A DNA stretch of 64,000 nt from Purshia tridentata (Eukaryota > Streptophyta > Magnoliopsida > Rosales > Rosaceae), in contig QANT01004266.1 in NCBI GenBank assembly GCA_003254885.1, positions 1 through 64,000 on the forward strand. The letters are read 5' to 3'. The notes below the pieces were generated by a model that ran no database searches, was not told the origin of the DNA, and saw only the letters and a program-made list of their open reading frames with translations. Shown here one piece after another: positions 1 through 11,149 of the stretch. Positions within the stretch are counted from its first letter, which is position 1. Each line of letters opens with the position of its first letter. Made by a program: the position numbers and the translations under genes.

Positions 1-898
1 GCCACCCCTGTTTTCTGCAATTTCCAGATTGTTTTCTTAACTTTGGGCCTTCATTTAACCTATCAAATCACCTCCGATTTCTACAAATGTATACTTGTTG
101 GAAAGCTCTACATCTCCTCTTTAATAACCATTTAAAGTCTATTCAAATCCAACGGTTAGATTTTTTTAAGCCTAAAGTAGAGTACTCGAAACTGTCCAGT
201 TTTTCAAAAAAATTTCCAGATTTCTTCAAACTCATCCCCCTTCCGTTCTTACCACCCAAATAGGTTCTAAAGGCTGAGAAATGATCAATCATCACTTATT
301 TAGCAATTTAAATCAATGAATTCATCAAAACCCAGATTGAACCATAAACTCAAATTTTCCAATTTTACTCCACACACTCCAAATCCGAAAACCAACCTTT
401 CCAACCTTTAAATTCTAGGTCTCTCGTGCTTACACAACCTAACTAATGCAGTAAACAGAATTAAATTCGAAATGCTCTAAGAACAGGGCAGAAGAAGCTT
501 ACCTTTTCTTCCCCTGTGTACTGCCTCTTCTCTTCCTTTCTCTCTCTCCTTCTCTGCTCAACCTCTCTCTTTCTCTCTCTTTCAGTTTCGAAATTCTAGA
601 GCTACTAACCAGTTGCTGCGTTTTTTTCCAAACTATATCTAACCTTCTACTTAATCACACCAACACTGCACCGCACACCACACACTGCACCGCTTCAACA
701 ACACTAATGTTAACACTAATAAACTCAGCCACCTCTCAACGGTTCAATGTGCATTTTTTTTTTTTTCATGAAAATAATAATACTATATTTTCTATAAATA
801 CAATATTAAAATAAATACTAATATAACATAATATTACTTAATAAACTTAATAAACTTAATTAAACACAATATTTATTAGCTAAAATCAGGTTATTACA
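1..898 (-). mobile_element. Partial inverted LTR of a Ty3/Gypsy retrotransposon
   Basis: Read on the minus strand, the segment begins TGTAATAACC (its right end here is ggttattaca at 889-898), the usual start of plant gypsy LTRs. It contains a pyrimidine-rich leader-like stretch around 500-600. The right boundary is supported by comparison: the sequence starting at 899 (gattgcaagaccc) is continuous with different upstream DNA at 5222, so this LTR interrupts an older repeat there. The expected TSD would be GATTG at 899-903; its partner lies outside the window. No coding capacity is visible. The left end is beyond the window, so solo LTR and full element cannot be told apart. Confidence 0.6.
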
Positions 899-1911
899 GA
901 ATTGCAAGACCCAGGGACCAAGACCCTGATGTGGGCGGCTGCGGGGCAGTGGCAAGCTACCAGGTGAGGTGAAGTGAGCGATCCCACACCGCCCGGAGCT
1001 GGAAAGGTGATGTTACAGAGGAAAGTCAGTTGGAAAGAAAAAACAGTTTGGAAAAAAACTACAGTTTCAGTAAAACCAGTTTGAGAAAGACTGAATTTTC
1101 AAAGTATTTTCAGAAAAATGTTTTCATGTGAGCCATGAAGGGGTTTGAGAAAATTTTCAGATGTGTCCCTCGCACTGCCATCGTCTCTCCTGCTCCTCAG
1201 CAAGTTCAGCAGAGTTGGAAGTTAGTTAAGAAAAGTTGACAGTTGGTAAGGTTGTTCAGTGAGAACACAGTTAGTTGGTTAAGGATTAGAAAAGGAAGTT
1301 AGTGGGTTGAACAGTTTCACCCTAGTGACTTAACTTACGAGGTAGCGGAGTTACCGAGGAAGTAGCTAAGTGGGACCTAGACTGTTGTTTTACGGACGTT
1401 CGGGGTTTGTGTTTTGGTGCTTTTTCTCGAGTTAGGTCGCTTTTGACCAGTTTACTCATCAGTTGTCGTTGCCGTTCGACGTTGTTCAGAGTTGCGCAGC
1501 GAAAGCGTGGTGGAAGTTCAGAAAAAGCAGGATCAGGAATTGTCAAAAGTTGTGGCAAGGCAGGCTACTCAAAGGAAGTGAAGACCTTGCGGGTCGTATT
1601 CGAAGGTTTCCGAGTTCAGTTACGAGAAGAACACGACGGCTCGTTGCCGCTAGTTCTCCAGTTAAGGCGTACGTGTTTGTTTGCTTGGTTGTGTTAGTGT
1701 TCAGTTTTGGTTTTCCAGAAAGGTTTTGGAAAAAGGGATTTCAGTTTTGGAAAGGTTTCGATTTTAAAAGAAAAAGTCTGAACGAGTTTTCAGTTGGACT
1801 TGTGTGCCTTTTGCTTGCTTGTGGTTGTTTGTTGGTGACTGTGAGAAGTCACTTCACTAGTTACTTTCCCTTGGGAATTTCGAGGACGAAATTCTTTTAA
1901 GGGGGGTAGAT
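899..1911 (+). mobile_element. Internal region of a gag/pol-less Ty3/Gypsy derivative
   Basis: The start (899-1250) is nearly identical to 5222-5587, which lies just behind a primer binding site, so it is the 5' part of an internal region. Only about 1 kb later the sequence ends in 'tttcgaggacgaaattc' followed by a G-rich polypurine tract (ggggggtaga), the typical 3' end of a Tekay/Del-like gypsy interior, directly before the LTR at 1912. No protease, RT or integrase motif lies between. The element is therefore a non-autonomous deletion derivative. ORFs of about 100-145 codons inside it show no recognisable domain and are taken as chance. Confidence 0.65.
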
Positions 1912-4900
1912 TGTAACACCCCGCACCTTTCACAAGTTGTTTTGAAAAGTTTTTAAAGATTTTCGGGATTTTTATTTGGAAAGTAAAGCGTTTTGGACGT
2001 TTTTCAAATTTTAAAGTTTGACTTTTAAAGGGGCAAAAAGTTGACTTTTCGTTTGGGAGGTCTTTTCGCGTTGACTTTGGGTTCATTGGAAAGGTCTCGT
2101 CCTCACGAGTTCGTAGACACGTAGCACGCGTCAAACGGAGTTGCGGTTTGAAAGTTACGGACGTGTGAAGAGAGGGGCAAGTTGGTAATTTTGAAAAAGG
2201 TGATTTTAAAAAGGCACAGAAACCCAGGAATACCCCAGATTTCTCTCTCCTCTCTCCCGACCCTTCTCTCTCTCTCTCTCGCGCGACACTCAGCCCAGCC
2301 GCGCCTTTTGCCGGCGCGTGGGGGAGCGTCCGGCGGTGGGCCGGCCTGGTTTTTGGCTCGCCGTGCTCGCGCCGCCTCCCTCTTCCCTCCGGTGGTGGTG
2401 GTTTCCCGTGGAACAGTCCAGAACGCGAGAATCCGAAAGTGTGCAGTCGGCGTCACCGTCGGCGATCTCGTCGTTTCCGGCGACGACGAGGCTCAGTGAC
2501 CGCCCAGATCTTCTCCCCTCGTCGAGCCCAGCGTGTTGGTGGGTTCGATTGACCCGGGGGACCGCCGTGGACGGCAGATTGAGTGTGGGTGTGCCGCCGG
2601 CTTTCTGGCCAGTTTTCGTCAGTTTCCGGCCACTTTTGGCCGTCGACCCAGGTTCGAATTTTGATCCCCTCGATCTCCTCTACGTGCCTGTATAATTTGT
2701 TTTAGCTAAACGCGAGTTTCGTTTTTGACAGTTGATCGCCGTTGACCGCCCGTTGACCGTCGTTGGACCCACTGCGTGTGACGGTTCCAGCGACCGTTCC
2801 TTGGTTTTTGGCCTCGGGCCAACCACCCGAGCTTGTGGGTGAACTTCTCGGACCTTTCGAGTGTTTTCCGAGGGTCGGGCAGCCACCGTGCGTGGTGGTT
2901 CCCACCGTTTCGGTTGTTTGTTGGATTTTTTGTGAACTCGTTGTGAATTCTGGTTTATTTCTTAGACTGTCTGGTCTTAACAGGTACGCTCGGCTTGGGG
3001 ATTTGTATTCCCGATGCCGTTATGCTGCCGGATTTTAGAATCCGAGCAAAGGAGCCACGAAGGACAAGAAGGGCAGTTCAGTCTTTTCGGGCGGAACACA
3101 GTGAGTGATTTAAGTTCAGTAAATCTCAGTTTAGTAGTTACTTGCTTGTTTGTGTGCTTGTCTGTTTGATTGCTGTTTGCTAGTTAAGGGAAGTTACGAA
3201 ATTAGGATTTGGATTACGGGTAAATTAAGGAATATTTGAGGTTACAGAATTAAGAAATGTTTGGAGCTTCAGAGAGGGCTAAGTAAGGATCAGTGGTGGT
3301 GTTTGAGGATTAATGAATTCAGGTGGAGATTTTGATTAGGATTGGGATTCCCGGGGTTTTAAAGTTATGGCTTTTTAAGGTGATTTAGTATGGATTTGGT
3401 TTTGGAAACTGATTTGAGAATTCAGTTTATTCTCGGATAAAATTAAAGATTTGATTTTACTTATCCGTTTTTGATGACGTTGGTTCTTTAAGAAATGACT
3501 TAATATTAAGTTCGAGTTTTGGTTTCGATGGATTTTCTGTTATATCCATAAAGGTTTTGAAAATGGTTTTCGGTGATTTGAAATGGAAATATCATTTTCG
3601 GATTGGTACGGTTTTCAAAACACCCGGTTGGTACTCGTTCAGCTTCTCAGGTAATACAGGTCTTTGGGACCCATCACGGCACACACATAGGCTTTGGGCC
3701 GTGCGTTGCGGTGCCTCACCCTTTGGGGGCAGCTTTGCGTGCACGTATGACAGTTATCTTTGCCCTGCCTGTACGATGCAGAATTCCGTACAGGTGTATG
3801 GCCAGTTATCTTTGCCCTGCCTGTACGATGCAGAATTCCGTACAGGTGTATCGCCAGTTATCTTTGCCCTGCCTGTACGATGCAGAATTCCGTGCAGGTG
3901 TATGGCCAGTTAGATTTGCCCTGCTCGTACGATGCAGCATTCCGTACGAGTGTATGGCCAGTTTTCCAGGGTACTTAGACGATGGTTTTATTTATATTTT
4001 TAGCTTATAATTGTTCTTGAGAATTATCGATTTCAGTTCTTAATTGATATTTGGGAACTTAATTAGTTTTATTGATTATTAGAGTTTTCAGTTCATGTTT
4101 TATGAATTGGGAATTTGATTAGCTTTATTGTTTTCTAAAAAGAGTTTTGCAAATGGATTTTAAACGTGGATTTCTAGAAGGAGTTTCCAGTAGATCTTTA
4201 TAAAATGTTTTAAAGCCGGGGAATCTCAAAGGGGAACAGTGAGGTAGTGAGAAACTTGGAATTTAAAGGTTTAGGCGAAAATCAATTACCGAGGTTTGAG
4301 TAACAAAGGTCAGTCGAGATTTAAGGGTCAGTAAAAGATTTCGGGGAATCAGTGGTCCAAATTGAGGATTTAGTGGGTTCTAAAGGTTAATTGAGGATAG
4401 CGGAAGGATTAATTGAGGTTTAAGTTGGTTTTGAATGGATATCGAGGATTCTAAGAATTATTGGAGAATTTAGTGGGATTCTAAGTCTGGATCTGGTGAA
4501 TTAATTGTTCGAGGTGATCGTTCAGTTAGAGGTTCAATAGAGGATAATTGAGACATTACAGATTGAGACAGTGAAATGGGGTTGGTTTAGAGGATTGGTG
4601 ATCAGCTTAAGGACTATGATTTATGATTTATGAATTGTGACTTGTGGCTGGTTTGGGTTTGAGGCGTTAAAGTGGATTGTGATTGATTATCTAATTTGAA
4701 TTTTTTAACTTGAGGTTTTCATTTAGATTTCACTCATACGAGCTCTAGTGAGCTTACCGGGTTTGTGTTTAAACCCGGTGCACCTGTGGTTGGGTGCAGG
4801 GTTCAGTTTTGCAAGTTAAGCAAGCTGAGGAAGCAGTGGAGAGAAGACGAGGCAGTGGGACCAGCAGTGTTTTTAAAGTTATTTTACAGTTTGATTTTTA

Positions 4901-5070
4901 TGTAAAAGTTTTACAGCTTATTTTTTTTATAAACGTGCTTTGTAAAGTTACAGTTATTTCAGTAAATTATTTTATTATTCATGGCTCACAGTTTCAGAGA
5001 AAAAGGGCCCACAGGAAACAGTGGTCAGTTTCAGCAGTTTAGGCACGTGCCCGAGGGTCGGGGCGTGTCA
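1912..5070 (+). mobile_element. Ty3/Gypsy LTR, family A (3159 bp)
   Basis: It starts TGTAACACCCCGCACC and ends GGGTCGGGGCGTGTCA, so it has TG...CA ends. A polypurine tract (ggggggtaga) precedes it, and an initiator-Met primer binding site (tggtatcagagc, 5074-5085) follows. An inverted solo copy of the same family lies at 23572-25581 but is only 2010 bp. The extra length here includes the 52-bp hairpin array and flanking AT-rich DNA between about 3120 and 4250. There is no significant coding sequence. The order interior-LTR-PBS-interior suggests a tandem arrangement left by unequal LTR recombination. Confidence 0.85.
3657..3980 (+). repeat. GC-rich LTR module with four 52-bp hairpin units
   Basis: A core (ggtctttgggacccatc, then tttgggccgtg) is followed at 3751-3957 by four units of 52 bp. 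Each unit contains an 8-bp stem around an 11-nt loop: CCTGTACG ... CGTACAGG in units 1 and 2. One arm is CGTGCAGG (a G:U-type wobble) in unit 3, and the stem is CTCGTACG ... CGTACGAG in unit 4. The same module, with three units, lies in two LTRs of another family at 6923-7190 and 13320-13620. Confidence 0.9.
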
Positions 5071-5223
5071 GTATGGTATCAGAGCTAGACCGGCCGGAAG
5101 TGTGGGAATTTGTCACAACCCAACCCGAGATTAAGAACTAATCCCACAGCAGCTTAGACACGTGCCCGAGGGTCGGGGCGTATCAGTATGGTATCAGAGC
5201 TAGACCGGCCGGAAGTGTGTGGA
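5031..5223 (+). repeat. Direct duplication of LTR end plus primer binding site
   Basis: Two copies of about 77 bp (5031-5107 and 5147-5223) each contain the LTR terminus (cacgtgcccgagggtcgggg), the TCA end and the primer binding site tggtatcagagctag. A 39-bp spacer separates them. The second copy differs at a few positions (gtatca instead of gtgtca). Confidence 0.85.
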
Positions 5224-5587
5224 TTGCAAGACCCAGGGACCAAGACCCTGATGTGGGCGGCTGCGGGGCAGCGGCAAGCTACCAGGTGAGGTGAAGTGAG
5301 CGATCCCACACCGCCCGGAGCTGGAAAGGTGATGTTACTGAGGAAAGAACTACAGTTTCAGGAAAGTTGGAAAGAAACACAGTTTGGAAAAACTACAATT
5401 TTAGTAAAACCAGTTTGAGAAAGGATTTGAATTTTCAAAGTATTTTCAGAAAAATGTTTTGATGTGAGCCATGACAGGGTTTGAGAAAGTTTTCAGATGT
5501 GTCCCTCGCACTGCCATCGTCTCTCCTGCTCCTCAGCAAGTTCAGCAAAGTTGGAAGTTAGTTAAGAAAAGTTAACAGTTGGTAAGG
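5071..5587 (+). mobile_element. 5' internal fragment of the family A element
   Basis: It contains the primer binding site and its duplication, then from 5222 a stretch almost identical to 899-1250. It is cut at 5587, where a family B LTR starts. The undisturbed paralogue continues 'taaggttgttcag' at about 1245-1257, which marks the break precisely. Confidence 0.75.
5074..5085 (+). other. Primer binding site, initiator tRNA-Met type
   Basis: tggtatcagagc lies three bases after the LTR end at 5070. It matches the complement of the 3' end of plant initiator tRNA-Met, the usual primer of Copia and many gypsy elements. A second copy lies at about 5190-5201. Confidence 0.85.
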
Positions 5588-7913
5588 TGTAACGACCCGT
5601 ACCTTCCTAAGTACATGTTAATAGGGCCCAACGTTGACTTTTGGTTCTAACAAGATTTTAGCTTTGACTTTGGGTCCATTAGAAAGGTCTTGAGCTCACG
5701 AGTTCATTGACATGCGGCATGGGTGATTTAGAGTTACGGTTAAAATGTTATGAACGTGATAAAAGAGCTCAAGGTTGACTTTTTAAATTATTTGGAGTTT
5801 AGAGTTGACTTGGACATGGTTGCGTAGGGCTCGACGCCACGAATTCATAGACACGTAGTATGCATCGTTTGAAGCTACGGTTTGAAAAATACGGGGGTTC
5901 AAAGTGAGGGGCAAACTTGTAAATCTGAGGAAATTGTATAAAATATTCCAGACAATTCTGGAATATTCCCCTTCTTCTCTATTTCTTCCCCTCTCCACGC
6001 GCAGGCCAGGGGAAGAGCAAGCCAGCCCTGCCCGACTCCTCCCTCACCCTCTCTCCCCTGCGCGACGCCGCCTGTTTCCGGCCACCTCCGACCTGCCCAG
6101 CCACCGGCGACCCCCACCCAGCCTCCTCCCGCGCCGCCCAGCCCCTCCCTCTCCCTTTCTCCCGCACACTCCTCTTCTCTCTCTCGAGTGCTCTCCTCTG
6201 TTCCTCTTTGTGAGTGAAATACGACCCATTTCTGAGCTCCAAATGAGAAAACTCAAAACTAGAGAAATGTTCCTTTATGTGTCTAGTTTCTACCCTCCAA
6301 AAATCAGATCGATTCGTTGAGTATTGAGACCTGTAGAGGCTTCGCACTGTTGCTGACTCAAGCAGGTCCGCTGATTTTCCTCCCTTGGTTTCNCCTCCAA
6401 GCTCCAATCTTCAAAGTTTTTGGTGGGTTTTTCTCCACTAGGTATGGGCTTTCTTTTCCCTCTAATTTGGTTGTTCAATTTCGAGTATTTTATAGGATTG
6501 AAACTTTGGGGGTTGGAGACCCATTTCGGGTTTGACTTGATTAAGTGAAAGTGATGGTTATTTTGTGCAATTGAAGGATAAGACACGAATTTAGAGTGAT
6601 TAGGGACTAGATTGGTGAATTGAATTCAAAGAATTTGAAGAATTTGGAAGTGTGAGATTTTGGGGGTTATGTCAGTTTCGGGTTTAGGTGTTCGAGGTAA
6701 TTTCCGCCATTTGGAACATATAATCGAAGTTTGGAACGAGAAATTTAGGAAATTATTGAGGTTTAGAATAATTTGTTTGAAGGAAATCGGAGAAATGGTG
6801 AGTTTGGGACGAAATGGGAAACTTTTTGGTTGCCGCAACGACACCCGGACGACACTCGACCAAGTTAGATAGAATGGAGGTTAATTGAGGAAATTATCGG
6901 ATTAAAAATAAGCTCAGTAAGGTCTTTGGGACCCATCGTGACACACACATAGGCTTTGGGCCGTGTGTTGCAGTGCCTCGCCCTTTGGAGGCAGCTCTGC
7001 GTGCACGTATGACCAGTTATCTTTGCCCTGCCTGTACGATGCAGAATTCCGTACAGGTGTATGGCCAGTTATCTTTGCCCTGCCTGTACGATGCAGAATT
7101 CCGTGCAGGTGTATGGCCAATTAGATTTGCCCTTCTCGTACGATGCAGCATTCCGTACGAGTGTATGGCCAGTTTTCCAGGCTACTTAGATGGTGGATTT
7201 ATGAGTTACTTTCCAGCAGGCGTTGCGACGGTGCAAGTGGAAGGATAAGTTTTACAGGGTACTTAGATGGTGGTTTTATAAGTTACTTTCCAGTAAATGA
7301 ATTTCAGGAAGTTCTTTTCTATTATTACATTGATTTGAAATCTGTATGAAATAGTTTTAAAAAGAAAAAGAGTTTTAAAATTGGGGGATTTCCAAGGAGA
7401 GAGATGTAAGGTTTTGATATTAACTTATTTTTTTTGGGTATTTTTGTTATAATAAATGCATCATGTTATAACTTAAGTTTAAATACTTTTATCTCCGTCC
7501 ACTCACTGAGTCGTCTCATTAGTTATCTCTTTTTGTCGTTTTAAAATTTCCCCCAGGTGGTAGCCGTGAAGCGGTCGGGCCAAAATCGTCGAGGAAAGAT
7601 AGCGAGCTTAGTGGTTTTTAGTAGCAACTTAGTTATTTTTGTAAGCTTTATTTTTCCCAGCGAAGTTTGTAGCCAACCTTAACAACTCTCGAATAATTAA
7701 TTATTTGGATTGAAATTGTTGGGTCAAAGACCCCTTTTGGTTGTGGTAGAGGAGCTGTGAATGCTTAGAAGTGTATTTGCAGGTCTCGTGGAAAAAAGGG
7801 TTAGCCCAATTTCAGGGGAGGTTCTGCCGAATTTTCGGTAGAATTTTCCTTGATATTGGATTCCCACAGGATCACTCCGGGTTCCAGGGTGGAATTCGGG
7901 GAGGGTCCTGTCA
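5588..7913 (+). mobile_element. Ty3/Gypsy LTR, family B (2326 bp), no matching TSD
   Basis: It starts TGTAACGACCCGTACC and ends GGGGAGGGTCCTGTCA. Two inverted relatives with clean ends (12679-15595, 53851-56436) confirm both borders. The flanks do not match: TAAGG on the left, CCTAC on the right. No primer binding site follows. One side has therefore been lost or rearranged, and the right neighbour is a hAT element lacking its left end. The LTR carries the shared hairpin module (6923-7190) and, close to its 3' end, an imperfect palindrome (7822-7843). One ambiguous base (n) lies at 6393. No real ORF is seen. Confidence 0.85.
6923..7190 (+). repeat. LTR hairpin module, three 52-bp units
   Basis: It is near-identical to the module at 3657-3980, but the array (7013-7168) has three units instead of four. 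The last unit again has the CTCGTACG ... CGTACGAG stem, so unit order is conserved between LTR families. Confidence 0.9.
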
Positions 7914-8563
7914 CCTACACATATATTCGGGCTTCTACCTAACTTTTTACAAAATAAGGCTTCCTACTATATATATTTTGGGCCTTCTATACTTTTTACA
8001 AAATTGGATCAGACTTTAAAGAAAAGAAAAAAAAAAATCTTATAACAATAATAGGACAATAGGACTGAAGTACAGCTATCGATATCTAAAGTTTTAGACT
8101 TTGCTATTTTTTGTATACAATTTCTCTTCTTCCTTTGTATTTTTTTTTTTTCCTTTCTCTTCAACTTAAAGTTTTCCTCGTTCTTCGTCAGTTCCTCTGT
8201 ATGTTTTTTTTTTCTTGTTCTGTCTTTTCAAAATTACAAAAATAAATCCCTTTTAATTTGTCAAGAGATCGCATAATTATTAATGTGTAAGTTATTATAG
8301 ACTTATACTGTTTTTCTTTTTCCTATGAATTGCAAGACTAGTTTTGGTTGCTTTTGGATGGCTTGCTAAATTGCTAATTTGAGTTTTGGAGGGCTTGAAT
8401 TTGAATTAACAAGTTGGAATTGGACCTACATCATAGTATTTTATTTTGGGAGGCTACGAGCAACATTAGGTTTCATTGTTCTATTCTATCTTTGTTAATT
8501 GTTATCTCCCACTTTTGTGTGTTGATATGTATTGTTTAATTGTTTTTCTACCAAAAAAAAAAA

Positions 8564-10924
8564 ATGCTTCCTAGAAAACACACGTCTAGACATGATAAAT
8601 GAAAGAAGAAAAAAAAAAACTTGAAGAATTAATTCAATCTCAAAAAGGAGCCCTTGACAAATTTGTAATTAAAGAGTCACAAGTTTCATTCGAAAATAAT
8701 AAAAATGTGGTTGACAATGACATAGGGCAAGATGAAATTGGGGGCATTGGGGCTGATTTGCAAGATGACAATGGGGATGAGTCGGATGACCTAGGGCAAG
8801 ATGATAATAATTTAGTGAATGAGGAACCAATTAATCATGTTCAAGAATTGGGTAATCAACAACCAAGTCATCACAATATCCCATTAGATATTTATGAGCT
8901 AAGAACTTGGGATGGTCTTGATTCAAAATCAAGAGATCAATTATTGGAAAATGGTCTAATAAGAGATCTCTCAATTGAAATGGGTCCTAAAGATAAATTC
9001 TCTAGATATTTCTCTTCAACGTTTTATACTTGGTATTTACTAAACCGAGAGAAATATGATAAAGAAGCTAGTGTATTCAAAACATTTAGATAAGGTGTTT
9101 TGTTTTTGTTGCAAATTTTTTAATAAGAGCCAAAGATTGAATCCAGTAGCCAATGAAGGATATAAAAATTGGAAGAATCTTAGTGCTAGACTTAAAGAAC
9201 ATGAAACAAGTTGTGAACACATGATTAACAAGATCAGTTGGATTGAGTTGCAAATAAGGTTGAAAAAGTATGAAACAATTGATAAGCATGCTCAAAAGCT
9301 TATGAACAAAGAGAGAAAATATTTGAAGGACGTATTCTTAAGAATAGTTGCCGCTATAAAATTTCTTACAAAACAAAACTTGGCTTTTCATGGAACAAAT
9401 GAAAAGATTTATCATGATAACAATGGAACCTTTTGAGCTTAATTGAAAGTTATGCAGAATTTGATCCTATCATGAAAGAACATGTGCGGCGTATTGAAAT
9501 CAAAAGTGCAATCATTTCAAAAAAAAAAAAAGTAAAGTATTTATCTGTTATTCTTGATTGTAACCCTGATGTAAGTCACTAAGAACAAATGACTTTGATA
9601 TTGAGATGTGTGGATGTTTCTATGAGTCCAATAAGAATAGAAGAATTTTTTCTAGAATTTTTGAAAGTCAGTGTTACCACCAAACAAGGACTTTTTGATG
9701 AATTAGAACATGTGCTAAAAATTGATCTTGATCTTGATATTGATGATTTAAGGGGACAAGGGTATGATAATGGGTCCAATATGAGTGGGAAAAATCAAGG
9801 TGTCCAAAAAAAGCAATTAGACAGAAATCCTAGAGCATTGTACACACCTTGTGGTTGTCACAGTCTTAACTTGACTCTTTGTGATATTGTGAATTTTTGT
9901 ATTAAAGCAATAAATTTTTTTAGGGTCATCCAACGTCTTTATACTGTGTCTTCTCAATCACACATTGGGAAAGTCGTGTTGAAAGTATTAAAGCAATAAG
10001 ATTTCAAATGGTTGAAATGGATAATAAGAGAAGCTTTGCTTCAAGTGGCTGAAATGGATAATAATCCCAAAATTAAGAGTGAAGCTGAATCTTTAGCAAC
10101 AAATGGACTTGAAAACTTTGAGTTTTTGTTAGCTATTGTTATTTGGTATGATATACTGTATGTTGTTAATTTAGTTAGCAAAAACTTGCAATCTAAAGAC
10201 ATTTTGATTGATGTTGCTATAGATCAACTAAAAGGATTGGTTAAGTTTTTGAAAAATATAGAGAAATTCGTTTTGAAATATCTATGATTATTGCTAAAGA
10301 AATTGCCAATGAAATGGAGATTGATCTTGTGTTTGTGGAAAACGTCAAATTTGTATAAAGAAGCATTCTGATGAGAGACACAATGAAGAGAGCACACAAT
10401 CAATTCCACCATCTGTGGAAGAGTCCTTCAGAATTGATTATTTTATGTATATTGTTGATCAAGCACTTGGTAAACTCAATAGAATGTTTGATCAATATCA
10501 AAAATTTGAAGATCTCTTTGGTTTTATTTTTAGTATTAAGAGGTTAAGTTCTTTGGCTGAATCTCTTTTGGAATCATCTTGTGCTAATTTTGAAAATTTT
10601 TTAAAGCATGGCAACGTTATTGATCTTAATGGGAAAGACTTATTTGTATAGTTGAAAATCATTCGAGTGACTCTCCCAAATGAAGCAAAAATAGCCAAAG
10701 ATATATTGAGTTCTTTGAAAAGACTAAATTGCTTTCCAAATGCAACTATTTCTTATAGAATTTCATTAACAATACCTATTGCAGTTGCATTTGTTGAGAG
10801 AAGCTTTTCAAAATTGAACTTATTAAAATCTTACTTGCAATCAACCATGTCGCAAGAAAGATTAAATGGTTTAGCTTTAATTTCTATTGAATTTGATTTT
10901 TTGAAAAAGCTTGATTTCGGATGA
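8564..10924 (+). pseudogene. hAT transposase (TTF-type zinc finger, ZMYM1-like), frameshifted
   Basis: This is a broken copy of the transposase that excises and inserts hAT elements. The first ATG (8564, MLPRKHTSRHDK) runs into a poly-A tract, where a frameshift leads to the lysine-rich segment with LEELIQSQKG and then an acidic stretch. The motif LRTWDGLDSKSRDQLLENG and, around 9090-9230, VFCFCCKFFN ... EHETSCEH form the TTF-type zinc finger. [16 protein letters not shown] and [12 protein letters not shown] (9760-9890) belong to the RNase H-like core. [20 protein letters not shown] to ALISIEF near the end is the hAT dimerisation domain. The total span, about 787 codons, is close to family length. 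Stops or frame changes occur near 9090, 9436, 9580, 10000, 10290-10410 and 10650. It is not functional as it stands. Confidence 0.85.
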
Positions 10925-11067
10925 TTGATTAATAATTTTGTAGCTAAGAAGGATGGTTTTAAGATGATTTTGGAGGCTGGTTAACTTTGTTGCTTTATTT
11001 TGATCCCACATACAATTTTTTGCTTTTTCCTTTTTCCTTTTTGTCTTAGGCTGTTGTTTCTCTTGGG

Positions 11068-11068
<1 letters not shown>

Positions 11069-11126
<58 letters not shown>

Positions 11127-11149
11127 TTTTTTTTTTTTTTTTTTTTTTT
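11069..11149. repeat. Poly-T tract
   Basis: About 80 bases of T, broken by a single G at 11126. The phenylalanine-rich ORF crossing it is an artefact. Confidence 0.95.

Noticed and set aside
2182-3038. ORFs of 67-125 codons in the GC-rich part of the family A LTR
   Set aside because: The segment is LTR sequence, repeated inverted at 24420-25389 with different ORFs; no conserved frame between the copies.
3751-3957. CRISPR-like array of repeats with palindromes
   Set aside because: The units are contiguous with no unique spacers, the genome is plant, and there are no cas genes.
3557-4010. Overlapping ORFs rich in repeated PVRCRIPYRC/LPCLYDAEFRTGV motifs
   Set aside because: They are translations of the non-coding 52-bp tandem units in three frames; the same appears at 6973-7248 and 13144-13476.
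5904-6407. Proline/arginine-rich ORFs on both strands
   Set aside because: CT-rich LTR leader; equivalent LTRs (14736-15302, 55767-56118) give unrelated ORFs.
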